In this document: positions 8,281 through 17,039 of the stretch, one piece after another
Numbering within the stretch: the first letter of the stretch is position 1
Layout: the number at the start of each line of letters is the position of its first letter
From: Clostridiales bacterium
Lineage (GTDB): Bacteria; Bacillota_A; Clostridia; Oscillospirales; Oscillospiraceae
NCBI GenBank assembly: GCA_004553625.1
Contig: SFKX01000006.1
Span: 62,001 to 126,000 of the forward strand
DNA: 64,000 nt
Reading direction: 5' to 3'
Notes under the pieces: model-generated
What the model was told of the DNA's origin: nothing
Database searches by the model: none
The model's input: the letters and a program-made list of their open reading frames with translations, nothing else
Translations under genes and position numbers: made by a program

Positions 8281-9097
8281 GCCTGCGGGCCATCTCCGCG
8301 TTGTAGCGGAGCCATACGCCGGAGTAAAGTATGTTCCTCATAATGTCCGCGTCCCTTACGACGGGCAGCCGCTCGAATACGGCAGCGCACTCGCCTATCA
8401 GCATGGTCAGGGTATAGCGCAGGTCGTCCTCGGTTTTCCCCTCTGCAAAGGCGGCGACAGGGTTGTATCTGCCCGAGGCCAGGTCGCCTTCCAGATCGAG
8501 GACCGCGTCCATTATATATATGAATTCGCCCAGCTCCTGGCCGAACAGCCTGAGCCGTTCGCTCCAGAGCTTATCCGGACCCTCGGCAAAAATCTCGCCC
8601 ATGAGGCGGCCAAAGCAGCGCGCGCCGGCGTCCGGGTCTGTATCCCGCCTGCCTTCGATCTCGGAGAGCTCGTCCAGGCACTCGGTTATAAACTTGCACT
8701 TTTCCGGATACTTCTGCGTGACGTAGAAGTATTCCTCGCTGAACATCGCCGCCTGGCAGCGGGCGGTAACGCTGCGCTCGTCCTTCCAGTCGTCCATGCA
8801 TTTGAGGTAGGCGAGAGCTAGATTCATGTCTGCCGCGTATTCCGTCACCCAGCTCGAGACCCAGTTGTGCTGCCTGACGGGGTGCATGACGCAGCGGGAC
8901 ACGCCGGCAGTCTCTTCCGGCTCATACATGGAGTTGAGCAGCAGGACGAGAAAGGTCATGTCGTAAGTGAGAGTCAGGCGAGAGAGAGAGCCGTGACGTT
9001 TGTGCAGGGCATGGCATAGCCCGCAGTAACAGGCACGGTATCTGGCCTCCTGTTCCTCGGTCATTATATCTTTGTTTGCGATGACGTAGCCGAACAT
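8246..9097 (-). CDS. DUF5685 family protein, 283 aa
   Basis: The N-terminus (MFGYVIANKD, then a YRACYCGLCHAL segment with Cys pairs) and the mostly helical body match the DUF5685 family of Clostridia, whose function is not known to me. I use ATG 9097 because the family begins with MFGY and GAGAG precedes it; an upstream in-frame ATG would overlap the previous gene. It sits between the zinc-ribbon membrane protein and the J-domain protein, a neighbourhood I associate with this family. The link suggests protein quality control or metal handling, but that is only inference. Confidence 0.75.
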   Translation of the reverse strand: MFGYVIANKDIMTEEQEARYRACYCGLCHALHKRHGSLSRLTLTYDMTFLVLLLNSMYEPEETAGVSRCVMHPVRQHNWVSSWVTEYAADMNLALAYLKCMDDWKDERSVTARCQAAMFSEEYFYVTQKYPEKCKFITECLDELSEIEGRRDTDPDAGARCFGRLMGEIFAEGPDKLWSERLRLFGQELGEFIYIMDAVLDLEGDLASGRYNPVAAFAEGKTEDDLRYTLTMLIGECAAVFERLPVVRDADIMRNILYSGVWLRYNAEMARRHGEEGGKPVES

Positions 9098-9105
9098 AGT
9101 ATCTC

Positions 9106-9510
9106 TCAGGTGGTCTTGATGAACGAGGTGCCGCACTTGCGGCACACGAGCTTGATTTTGCCCTTGCCCCTAGGCACACGCAGGAGCGTCCTGCAGCTGG
9201 GGCAGCGGTAGAACTTGTAGTCCTTCCGCTGCGACCAGCGCTCGCGCAGGCCGCGGAAGTAGCCGCGTATGCCGGAAGTCATGCGCAGGTATTTCTGGTT
9301 CTCAGTCCTGCGCTTATACACGTTTCTGGAAAATATGCGGAAGTAGACATAGACCATGCCCAGCACCGCAAACACCCACAGCACGCGCGAGACTTCGTGG
9401 TCGGTAAAGAGGCCCACCACCAGAAGTGCGACGACTATGAATGACACAGCCCTGGATAGATTGTCGGCGCCGTTGCGCCCTGTCATGAATCTTATCAGCT
9501 TTTCCCGCAT
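9106..9510 (-). CDS. Small membrane protein with C-terminal zinc ribbon, 134 aa
   Basis: Two hydrophobic segments (about 22-36 and 43-58) are followed by a basic linker and a C-terminal zinc ribbon formed by CPSC and CRKC about 20 residues apart (about 103-127), then KTT. The topology suggests an inner-membrane protein with a cytosolic metal-binding or nucleic-acid-binding ribbon. It heads the leftward cluster that runs through DUF5685, the J protein and larEBC. I do not recognise a named function. Confidence 0.72.
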   Translation of the reverse strand: MREKLIRFMTGRNGADNLSRAVSFIVVALLVVGLFTDHEVSRVLWVFAVLGMVYVYFRIFSRNVYKRRTENQKYLRMTSGIRGYFRGLRERWSQRKDYKFYRCPSCRTLLRVPRGKGKIKLVCRKCGTSFIKTT

Positions 9511-9581
9511 ACTGCTTCACCTTTTCAATCTTGCTTCAGACTATAATAGCACCCCAACTCGCAAAATAAATCAATAATCTG

Positions 9582-10643
9582 TTAATTTGCGTCCCCTTCG
9601 GCCGTTTCATCGCAGCCGTTGAGGTCCCCGACGAGCAGCTCAAGGATGTCGCTGAGCGTGACTATGCCCGTGACGCCGCCATATTCGTCCAAAACAACGG
9701 CTATGCGAATTCTTTCGTCACGCATTCTTTTAAAGAGCACGTCGGCCTTGATGCTGTCCGGAACGAAATACGGCTCCTTGACCGCCTGTGACATCGCCGC
9801 TTCCGCGCTGCGTTCAGGCAGGGCGAAATAGTCTTTAATATCCAATATGCCTACGACCTTGTCTGTCGTATCGCGGCAGACGGGGTAGAGCGAGTGGCGG
9901 GAGGAGAAGATCTCCCGTTCCCAGTCATCCGTTGAGCCGTCCGCCCAGAGCACGCTCATCTTTGTCCTGTGCGTGGCGAATTCCTCAGCGCGCTGGTCGT
10001 CGAACTCGAAGAGGTTTTGGATAAACTCGTTTTCCTCTTCTCCAATGGTTCCTTGCTGGCTGCCTGCTGTTGCCATCATGCGTATCTCCTCCTCGGAATA
10101 TACGTCCTCCTCGGAGTCCGGGTCCACGCGCAGGAGCCTGAGCATACCGTTGGTGGATGCGGTAAGCAGCGAGACGATGGGTTTAAAGACTACGGATATG
10201 ACCGTGACGAGTCCGGAAACAGCGAGAGCCAGCTTCTCCGCGTTTTTCATGGCCAGGCGCTTGGGTACCAGCTCACCGAAAATCAGCGTGAAATAGGAGA
10301 GAATGAGCGTTATAAGCACGACGGCTATGGTGTCCAGCACCTGCGGACTGAGCTTGACGCCCAGGGAGATCATCCAGTCCACCAGGGCTTCGGAGAAATT
10401 GTCCGCGGCAAAAGCGCTGCCGAGGAAACCGGCCAGCGTGATGGCTACCTGGATCGTTGCAAGAAAGCGCGCGGGCTGGCTGGTGAGGCGCTCGAGCCTT
10501 ATGGCGCGGCGATTGCCCTCCTGAGCGAGCGCGGCGATCTTTGCGTCCTTGGCCGAGATGACCGCGATCTCGGCGCAGGCAAAAATGGCGTTGAGCGCAA
10601 TGAGTACGACCTGGAGTATGAGCTGCCATGCGAGCGTAGTCAA
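9582..10643 (-). CDS. CNNM/CBS-domain membrane protein (HlyC/CorC-like, UPF0053), 353 aa
   Basis: The N-terminal CNNM transmembrane domain (about 1-185) has the family motifs FACAEIAV and FGELVPKRLA. The cytosolic CBS pair (about 205-335) includes RTKMSVLW and VVLDEYGGVTGIVTLSDILE. The family is associated with magnesium or other cation efflux and homeostasis. The protein ends about 15 residues after the second CBS domain, so the usual C-terminal CorC/HlyC domain of roughly 80 residues is absent. The start is TTG 10643, supported by GGGAGG 8 nt upstream. Confidence 0.88.
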   Translation of the reverse strand: MTTLAWQLILQVVLIALNAIFACAEIAVISAKDAKIAALAQEGNRRAIRLERLTSQPARFLATIQVAITLAGFLGSAFAADNFSEALVDWMISLGVKLSPQVLDTIAVVLITLILSYFTLIFGELVPKRLAMKNAEKLALAVSGLVTVISVVFKPIVSLLTASTNGMLRLLRVDPDSEEDVYSEEEIRMMATAGSQQGTIGEEENEFIQNLFEFDDQRAEEFATHRTKMSVLWADGSTDDWEREIFSSRHSLYPVCRDTTDKVVGILDIKDYFALPERSAEAAMSQAVKEPYFVPDSIKADVLFKRMRDERIRIAVVLDEYGGVTGIVTLSDILELLVGDLNGCDETAEGDAN

Positions 10644-10679
10644 GTGTCAAACCTCCCAAATAAAATGAAAATGCGCCCG

Positions 10680-10707
10680 CGCCCACCGCCGTAAAAGGCG
10701 GTAGGCG
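10680..10707 (-). terminator. Hairpin, possible weak terminator after the ABC exporter
   Basis: An 11-bp stem (one G-T pair) with a 6-nt loop lies in the 179-nt gap between the exporter stop (10823) and the CNNM start. Read leftward it is followed by a broken T-rich stretch (ATTTTCATTTTATTT), so termination may be partial. No convincing gene was seen in the rest of this gap. Confidence 0.5.
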
Positions 10708-10822
10708 TGAGCGTATGTCATATGTACATTATTCGTTTACAGGCGCCGTCGTCATCCATGTTCTGCGGTCTACTCCTTTTCTGATATTAGACCACATTTC
10801 GGCTCCGGCGTCAATAGGTCCC

Positions 10823-12718
10823 TTACTCCAGCTCGAACGCGCCGGTATAGAGCTGATAGTACTGGCCCTTCTGCTCGAGCAGCTGTTCATGCGTGCCGCG
10901 CTCGATGATGCGCCCGTGTTCCAGGACGATGATGACGTCCGAATTCTTCACCGTGGACAGTCTGTGCGCGATGACGAAAACCGTACGGCCCTGCATGAGC
11001 GCGTCCATGCCGCGCTGGACAATGGCCTCGGTGCGGGTGTCGATGGAGCTCGTGGCCTCGTCGAGGATCATGACGGGCGGGTCGGCCACTGCGGCACGGG
11101 CGATGGATATGAGCTGCCTCTGGCCCTGGGAGAGGTTCGCACCGTTGCCGGAGAGCACCGTGTTGTAGCCCTCGGGCAGGCGGGTGATGAAGTCGTCCGC
11201 GCCCGCGAGCTTTGCTGCCGCGATGCAGTCGGCGTCTGAGGCGTCCAGCTTGCCGTAGCGGATGTTCTCCATGACCGTGCCGGTGAAGAGATTCGTATCC
11301 TGGAGCACTATGCCCAGCGCGCGGCGCAGGTCGCTCTTGCGGATTTTTGTGATGTTTATTCCGTCGTAGCGTATCTTGCCGTCTGCGATGTCATAAAAGC
11401 GGTTGAGCAGGTTCGTGATCGTGGTCTTGCCCGCGCCGGTCGCGCCGACGAAGGCCACCTTCTGTCCGGGCTTGGCGTAGAGTGATATGTCGTGCAGGAC
11501 AGGCTTGCCAGGCTCGTACTCGAAGTCCACGTCGAAGAGCCGCACGTCGCCGCGAAGCGGGACGTAGGTGACGGTGCCGTCAGCCTTGTGCGGGTGTTTC
11601 CAGGCCCAGAGACCGGTGCGCTCCTCGCACTCGACGTACTCGCCGTTTACCTCTTTGGCGTTCACGAGCGTGACGTAGCCCTCGTCGCCCTCAGGCTCCT
11701 CGTCCAGCAGGGCGAAGATGCGCTTTGTGCCTGCAATACCCATGACCACGGAGTTGACCTGGTGCGACACCTGGCCGATGTTGCCGGCAAAGGACTTGGT
11801 CATGTTGAGGAAGGGGACGACTATGCTGATGCTGAAGGCCATGCCGGAGATGCTGAGGTTCTTGGCCCCGCTTATGAGGAACAGGCCGCCCGCAACGGCG
11901 ACGATGACATAGAGCACGTTGCCGATGTTGTTGAGAATGGGTCCGAGCGTGTTCGCATATTTGTTGGCCTTTTCGGATTCGCGGAAGAGCTCGTCGTTTA
12001 TCCTGTCGAAGTCGGCCTGGCTCTCTTCCTCGTGGCAAAAGACCTTTACGACCTTCATGCCGCTCATCATTTCCTCGGCAAAACCCTCGACCTTGCCAAG
12101 CGCGGTCTGCTGACGGAAGAAGTAGCTTGCAGACTTGCCTCCGATCTTGCCGGTGAGGTAGACCATCAGTATGACGCCGGCGAGCACGACCAGGGTCAGC
12201 CAGAGGCTGAAATAGAGCATGATGCAGAACACTGTCGTGACCATGATGGTAGAGGACAGCAGCTGCGGGAAGCTCTGGGACACCATCTGACGCAGGGTGT
12301 CGATATCGTTGGTGTAGTGGCTCATGATGTCGCCGTGGCTGTTGGTGTCAAAGTACTTGATGGGCAGGCACTGCATCTTGTCGAACATCCTGCACCTGAG
12401 CTTTTTGAGCGTGCCCTGGGTGATGATGGCCATGAGCTGGTTGAAGATGAGGCCCGCGATGAGAGACACGCCGTAGAATATGGCCAATATGGCTACAAGC
12501 CTGAGTATCGGTCCCTTGGCCGCGGCCCAGTTGCCGGACTGCCAGCTCTGCTCTATGACTGCGATGATGTTCTGCATGAACAGCGAGGGAATTGAGCTGA
12601 CGATGGCGTTTATGACGATGCACACGATGGCCAGCGGGAGCATGACGGGGTAAAATTCGCGCATGGTGCGCAGCAGACGCCTGACGATGGCGCCGCTCTT
12701 TTCGGTAGTCCTCTTCAT
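10823..12718 (-). CDS. ABC exporter half-transporter, consensus ATPase subunit, 631 aa
   Basis: This is a type I exporter with six membrane helices (about residues 20-320) fused to an ATPase. Walker A is GATGAGKTT, the signature is LSQGQ and Walker B is VMILDEATSS with the catalytic Glu intact. Between the membrane domain and the ATPase there is an extra stretch of about 40 residues (ENGEYVECEERTG region), longer than usual. Its ATG overlaps the stop of the partner gene by 4 nt (ATGA), as expected for a heterodimer. The substrate (drug, lipid or peptide) cannot be told from the sequence. Confidence 0.9.
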   Translation of the reverse strand: MKRTTEKSGAIVRRLLRTMREFYPVMLPLAIVCIVINAIVSSIPSLFMQNIIAVIEQSWQSGNWAAAKGPILRLVAILAIFYGVSLIAGLIFNQLMAIITQGTLKKLRCRMFDKMQCLPIKYFDTNSHGDIMSHYTNDIDTLRQMVSQSFPQLLSSTIMVTTVFCIMLYFSLWLTLVVLAGVILMVYLTGKIGGKSASYFFRQQTALGKVEGFAEEMMSGMKVVKVFCHEEESQADFDRINDELFRESEKANKYANTLGPILNNIGNVLYVIVAVAGGLFLISGAKNLSISGMAFSISIVVPFLNMTKSFAGNIGQVSHQVNSVVMGIAGTKRIFALLDEEPEGDEGYVTLVNAKEVNGEYVECEERTGLWAWKHPHKADGTVTYVPLRGDVRLFDVDFEYEPGKPVLHDISLYAKPGQKVAFVGATGAGKTTITNLLNRFYDIADGKIRYDGINITKIRKSDLRRALGIVLQDTNLFTGTVMENIRYGKLDASDADCIAAAKLAGADDFITRLPEGYNTVLSGNGANLSQGQRQLISIARAAVADPPVMILDEATSSIDTRTEAIVQRGMDALMQGRTVFVIAHRLSTVKNSDVIIVLEHGRIIERGTHEQLLEQKGQYYQLYTGAFELE

Positions 12719-14454
12719 TCGTCCGCACCTGCCTTGTTCTGCGAGGTGTAGATCTCGCGGTAGACCTCATTGGAGGCCATGAGTTCTGCGTGCGAGCCGA
12801 CCGCCATGATACTGCCGCCGTCCATGACGATTATCCTGTCCGCGTCCTCGACTGAGGCCGTGCGCTGGGCTATGATGAGCTTAGTTGTCTCAGGCATGAA
12901 CTCGCGCAGGCCCTTGCGTATTCCGGCGTCGGTCTTGGTATCGACGGCGGAGGTGGAGTCGTCCAGTATGAGTATCTTGGGCTTTTTGAGCAGCGCACGG
13001 GCTATGCAGAGTCGCTGCTTCTGGCCGCCGGATACGTTCGTGCCGCCCTGTTCTATGTAGGTGTCGTAGCCGTCCGGGAACTGGGAGACAAAGTCGTCGG
13101 CCTGGGCCAGCTTGCATACATGTACAAGCTCCTCATCCGTGGCGTCCTTGTTGCCCCAGCGGAGGTTTTCCTTGATAGTGCCGGAAAACAGCTGGTTCTT
13201 CTGCAGCACGACGGCCACCTGGCTGCGCAGCGTTTCAATATCGTATTCGCGCACGTCGCGGCCTCCGACCTTCACGCTGCCCTCGGTCACGTCGTAGAGC
13301 CTCGAGATGAGGTTCACGAGCGTGGATTTCGAGGAGCCCGTGCCGCCGATGATGCCAATTGTTTCGCCTGACTTTATGTGCAGGTCAATGTTCGAGAGCG
13401 CCATGCGTTCCGCTTTTTCGGAGTAGCGGAAGCTGACGTGGTCGAAGTCGATGGAGCCGTCCGCGACCTCGTAGACAGGGTTTTCGGGGTTCGTGAGCGT
13501 GCTCTTTTCGGCCAGAACCTCAATAATACGCTTTGTTGACTCCCCAGCCATGGTTATCATGACAAAGACCATGGAGAGCATCATGAGACTGGAGAGCATC
13601 ATGAAGCTGTAGGTGAGCAGTGCCGAGAGCTGACCGACGTCGAAGTCCAGACCCATGGAGGTGATGATCGTGTAGGAACCGAAGGAGAGGACAAAGACCA
13701 TGACCGAGTAGATGCAGAACTGCATGAGCGGTCCGTTGAGGGCGAGTATGCGCTCGGCCCTGGTGAAGTCTGCGCAGACGTCCTGCGCCGCGGTCCCGAA
13801 CTTTTTGGACTCGTAATCCTCGCGTACAAAGGCTTTGACGACGCGCATCGCCTTGACGTTCTCCTGAATTGACTCGTTGAGCTTGTCGTATTTCTTGAAC
13901 ACACGGCGGAAGAGCGGGATCGTCTTGGCTATGACAACCGCCAATCCCGCGCCGAGCACGGGCAGTACGAACAGGAAGATCCAGGCCATCTTGCCGCCCA
14001 TCATGAAGGCCATGACGAAGGCAAACACCAGCATGAGCGGCGAGCGAATCGCCAGGCGTATTATCATCATGAACGCAAACTGCACGTTGGTGACGTCCGT
14101 CGTCATCCTCGTGACGAGGGAGGAGGTCAGAAAGTGGTCTATGTTCTCAAAAGAGAAGCCCTGGACCGCGTGAAAGATGTCGTGCCGGAGGTTCCTTGCC
14201 AGGCCGCAGGAGGCGGTCGAGCAAGTCAGGCCCGCCAGCGCGCCGAAAAGCAACGAGAGCGCCGCCATCAGGACGAGCAGGCCGCCGTAACGCAGGATCT
14301 CGTCCATACCGCAGCCGGCCTTTATCTCGTTCACGAGCTGCGCCGTGATGAAGGGGATGATGCACTCCATCACTACCTCGAGCGAGACGAGGATGGGCGT
14401 CAGGATAGTGATGCCCTTGTATTCCCTCAGGCTCATTTGAAAAAGTTTTACCAT
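12715..14454 (-). CDS. ABC exporter half-transporter, degenerate ATPase subunit, 579 aa
   Basis: This has the same architecture as its partner: six membrane helices then an ATPase with Walker A GGTGSSKST and signature VSGGQ. Walker B reads ILILDDSTSA, so the catalytic glutamate is replaced by aspartate. This is the usual mark of the degenerate site in heterodimeric bacterial exporters such as BmrCD or TM287/288. A GAGG ribosome site precedes ATG 14454. It is the first gene of the two-gene operon. Confidence 0.9.
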   Translation of the reverse strand: MVKLFQMSLREYKGITILTPILVSLEVVMECIIPFITAQLVNEIKAGCGMDEILRYGGLLVLMAALSLLFGALAGLTCSTASCGLARNLRHDIFHAVQGFSFENIDHFLTSSLVTRMTTDVTNVQFAFMMIIRLAIRSPLMLVFAFVMAFMMGGKMAWIFLFVLPVLGAGLAVVIAKTIPLFRRVFKKYDKLNESIQENVKAMRVVKAFVREDYESKKFGTAAQDVCADFTRAERILALNGPLMQFCIYSVMVFVLSFGSYTIITSMGLDFDVGQLSALLTYSFMMLSSLMMLSMVFVMITMAGESTKRIIEVLAEKSTLTNPENPVYEVADGSIDFDHVSFRYSEKAERMALSNIDLHIKSGETIGIIGGTGSSKSTLVNLISRLYDVTEGSVKVGGRDVREYDIETLRSQVAVVLQKNQLFSGTIKENLRWGNKDATDEELVHVCKLAQADDFVSQFPDGYDTYIEQGGTNVSGGQKQRLCIARALLKKPKILILDDSTSAVDTKTDAGIRKGLREFMPETTKLIIAQRTASVEDADRIIVMDGGSIMAVGSHAELMASNEVYREIYTSQNKAGADE

Positions 14455-14481
14455 GTAGATTCCTCACTTTGACTTAAAAGC

Positions 14482-14523
14482 GAGCATGACTTGCCGCGAC
14501 GGGTCCTTGCGGCAAGTATGCTC
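14482..14523 (-). terminator. Long hairpin between ybaB and the ABC exporter
   Basis: A 15-bp stem with one bulged base and an 11-nt loop (arms 14482-14497 and 14509-14523) is followed on the minus strand by GCTTTTAAG. It probably ends the dnaX-ybaB transcript; the short T-run suggests incomplete termination. Confidence 0.6.
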
Positions 14524-14546
14524 ACTGAAAAAACGGTATTTAGTTG

Positions 14547-14894
14547 TTAGAAGGGAAGGCCCTTCATGCCGGTGAGCTTAGCCATGTTGCCGGACGAAGC
14601 GGCGTCCACCTTGCGGAGCGCCTCGTTGACTGCGGCGATTATCATGTCTTGGAGCATCTCAACGTCCTCAGGGTCAACTGCCTCCGGGTCTATCGTGAGG
14701 CCCGTCAGCTCGTGTTTGCCGCTGACCACGGCCTTGACCACTCCGCCGCCGGAGCTCGCCTCGAAGCTAGAGGCTTCGAGCTCCTCCTGCATCCTGCGCA
14801 GCTCCTCCTGCATCTTCTGAGCCTGCTTCATCATGTTTGCCTGGTTCATGCCGCCCATGCCGCCGTAGCCGCCGCGGAATCCGCCTTTTGCCAT
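14547..14894 (-). CDS. ybaB: YbaB/EbfC family nucleoid-associated protein, 115 aa
   Basis: This is a small DNA-binding dimer. The Gly/Met-rich N-terminus is followed by the family core: a long amphipathic helix (MMKQAQKMQEELRRMQEEL), a beta hairpin with GGGVVKAVVSGKHEL, and VEMLQDMIIAAVNEAL. It lies directly after dnaX, as in most Firmicutes (dnaX-ybaB-recR); recR is not here. I start at ATG 14894, giving MAKGGF; a TTG-started form overlaps dnaX. Confidence 0.9.
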   Translation of the reverse strand: MAKGGFRGGYGGMGGMNQANMMKQAQKMQEELRRMQEELEASSFEASSGGGVVKAVVSGKHELTGLTIDPEAVDPEDVEMLQDMIIAAVNEALRKVDAASSGNMAKLTGMKGLPF

Positions 14895-14910
14895 ATTGTC
14901 ATCCAACCTT

Positions 14911-16626
14911 TCAGACAAATTTTACAAATGGATTGCCGCGCAGCTCTTCGACACTGCGCGTGGGCTGCTTGCCGCCGCCCAGAAGCGTCACCTCTATATC
15001 CAGCGGCCTGCCAGCGAGCTTTGACGCGGCAGCTCGGATGAGCGCCATCGTCTCCGGTGTGTTCAGCCGTCGCTCGGCAAAGCTGTTGCTAAAGGTGAGG
15101 TGAAGCGAATTTTCCGTGAATTCCGCGGTCAGCAGGCCGCTGTCCGTAAGCGGACGCATGAGCGCGGGCTTGAGCTCCTTCGCCAGTTCTGCCGTGACCT
15201 CGGACCACTTGGGCATACCGGAGGGGGCAGGAGAGGGGTCCGGCTCCGGGAAGTTGTCGGGCCGGTCGGGCCTCGGGGGCTCGGGGTTGTAGTACACGCC
15301 CACAGGTTCGGGCGTCGGTTCCGGCTCGTCCCGGACGTAGCCGCCGTCGTCATATGCAGGCGGTTCCTCCGGTGTCGGGGGAGCCTCATCTTCCGGCGCG
15401 GGCTCGTATGTGTGTTCCGACTCCGGGACGGGTATCGGCTCCGGTTCCGGGGCGGCTTCGACCGCTGGGGCGCGCGGAGGTGGAGTTCCGGCTTCGAGCC
15501 GGGATATTCTGGCAAGCAGCTCCGGTATACCCGAATTGAGGGCAGGGTAGCAGAGCGAGACCAGACAGAGCTCCACGCAGGTGCGCGGCGAGGGACTGTC
15601 CCTGAGCGCTGCAATGGCGTCTTGAGCGCGCTGCATGTTGCGCAGCAGCTCTTCTTTTGTAAATACACGGGCAAAACCCGAGATCGTCTTGGCGTCGTAT
15701 GCGCCGGACATGAGCGAGACGCCGCCCCTGGGAGCCAGCTCGGAGAGGAGCACGTCGCGCATGAGCGCGCAGAGGTCGGAGAGCAGGGAAGCGGGGTCTT
15801 TCCCGTCCCGCCAGAGCGAGGAGAACACGTCCAGAGCGGCGACGGCGTCATTTTTTGATATGGCCGAGAGCAGGTCGGCAACGCGCCGGTTTCCAGCAAG
15901 GCCTGTGGCCTCGAGTACGGCGTTTTCGTCGATGACCGGAGCGCTGGAGCACTGATCGAGCAGGGATATTGCGTCGCGCATACCGCCGTCCGCCAGCCGG
16001 GCCAGGAGCTTGGAAGCGCCCTCCGTTAGATTAAAGCCCTCCTGCGCGGCGATGTAGTCGAGGCGCTTGGAGATGACCTCGGCGTCGAGCCTGCGGAAGC
16101 TGTAGCGCTGGCAGCGCGAGAGGATAGTGGCCGGAACCTTGCGCAGCTCGGTCGTGGCGAGGATGAACATGAGGTGCTCGGGCGGTTCCTCAAGGATCTT
16201 GAGCAAGGCGTTGAAGGCGGCAATGCTGAGCATGTGGACCTCGTCCACGATGTAGACGCGCTTTTTGACGCTGGCGGGGGAGAACACTGCCTCGTCTCTG
16301 AGAGCGCGGATATTGTCTACGCCGTTGTTGGAGGCGGCGTCTATTTCGACGACGTCCATAACGGTGCCGTCGTCGATGCCCCGGCAAGCGGCGCACTGAC
16401 AGCAGGGATTGCCGTTTACGGGGTGCTCGCAGTTGACGGCCTTGGCGAGGATCTTGGCGCAGCTGGTCTTACCGGTGCCGCGGGTGCCGATGAAGAGGTA
16501 GGCGTGCGAAAGGCGCCCAGAGGCGACCTGCGCCTTGAGCGTTTCGGTTATATGATCCTGACCGCAGACCTCATCGAGGGTTCGCGGCCGGTATTTGCGG
16601 TAGAGCGCCTGGTAGATGGCATCCAC
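14911..16626 (-). CDS. dnaX: DNA polymerase III subunit gamma/tau, 571 aa
   Basis: This is the clamp-loader ATPase. It begins with ALYRKYRPRTLDEVCGQ, has Walker A GTRGTGKTS, a four-Cys zinc module (CEHP, CCQCAAC), Walker B VYIVDEVHML and the sensor region ATTELRKVP. The region about 385-480 is Pro/Glu-rich and unstructured, and a tau-like C-terminal domain follows. The start is GTG 16626. AAAAGG upstream is unusually close, so translation may depend on the leader. The SRP RNA gene lies immediately upstream on the same strand, the classic scr-dnaX order. Confidence 0.95.
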   Translation of the reverse strand: MDAIYQALYRKYRPRTLDEVCGQDHITETLKAQVASGRLSHAYLFIGTRGTGKTSCAKILAKAVNCEHPVNGNPCCQCAACRGIDDGTVMDVVEIDAASNNGVDNIRALRDEAVFSPASVKKRVYIVDEVHMLSIAAFNALLKILEEPPEHLMFILATTELRKVPATILSRCQRYSFRRLDAEVISKRLDYIAAQEGFNLTEGASKLLARLADGGMRDAISLLDQCSSAPVIDENAVLEATGLAGNRRVADLLSAISKNDAVAALDVFSSLWRDGKDPASLLSDLCALMRDVLLSELAPRGGVSLMSGAYDAKTISGFARVFTKEELLRNMQRAQDAIAALRDSPSPRTCVELCLVSLCYPALNSGIPELLARISRLEAGTPPPRAPAVEAAPEPEPIPVPESEHTYEPAPEDEAPPTPEEPPAYDDGGYVRDEPEPTPEPVGVYYNPEPPRPDRPDNFPEPDPSPAPSGMPKWSEVTAELAKELKPALMRPLTDSGLLTAEFTENSLHLTFSNSFAERRLNTPETMALIRAAASKLAGRPLDIEVTLLGGGKQPTRSVEELRGNPFVKFV

Positions 16627-16654
16627 GACCTTTTATAGAGGATATAGTAGTACG

Positions 16655-16946
16655 GCACTTTGCAAGACTGCACACCTTTGCCTGAACGTGCGACACACCC
16701 GTTACGCTTGCAGCCAACTCGGTCCCGGCTGGCCCACGGCACACGAACTTACCCGCTTAATGCTGCTCGGTTCCCCGCCTGACATGGTTCACGGGGGCTC
16801 GTTGCGCGGGGCCGGGACTTTCAACGCCGCTTACAAGGGTCAGACGGCACATAACACGTCCTCACGTAGGAATCCATCCCTGCTATAGCGGATTGCAGGT
16901 TACAGGGCACCGCTAGCTCCCCGACTGGTGCAGCCTTGCAAAGAGC
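16655..16946 (-). ncRNA. ffs: Signal recognition particle RNA, large (Alu-containing) type
   Basis: Read leftward, the sequence matches the Bacillus-type SRP RNA. It has the Alu-domain block (GGGGAGCTAGCGGTGCCCTG, then CAATCCGCTATAGCAGG) and the conserved S-domain hairpin (GAACCATGTCAGG ... AGCAGCATTAAG). Complementary ends (GCAAGGCTGCACC near 16935, GGTGTGCAGTCTTGC near 16670) close the long helix. The length of about 290 nt fits the large form. A promoter lies just upstream and dnaX follows after about 28 nt. Exact ends are estimates. Confidence 0.93.
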
Positions 16947-16955
16947 CGCGGATGT

Positions 16956-16984
16956 ATTGTACTACAAAACTTTATTTTAATCAA
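16956..16984 (-). promoter_or_regulatory. Promoter of the SRP RNA gene
   Basis: On the minus strand TTGATT (16979-16984) and TACAAT (16956-16961) are 17 nt apart, which places the start of transcription at about 16947-16950. It lies back to back with the tRNA-Ala promoter in a short AT-rich divergent region. Confidence 0.75.
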
Positions 16985-16999
16985 TATTGATTTTAACTC

Positions 17000-17027
17000 T
17001 TTACAAATCAGAAATATGTGCTATAAT
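17000..17027 (+). promoter_or_regulatory. Promoter of tRNA-Ala
   Basis: TTTACA (17000-17005) and a consensus TATAAT (17022-17027) are 16 nt apart, with the tRNA starting 13 nt after the -10. Confidence 0.75.
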
Positions 17028-17039
17028 GTTCAAGCGTTC

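Noticed and set aside
10708..10822. Possible metal riboswitch or tiny genes upstream of the CNNM gene
   Set aside because: No M-box-like conserved cores were recognised, and the two frames of 13-22 codons have no support beyond a chance ribosome-like site.
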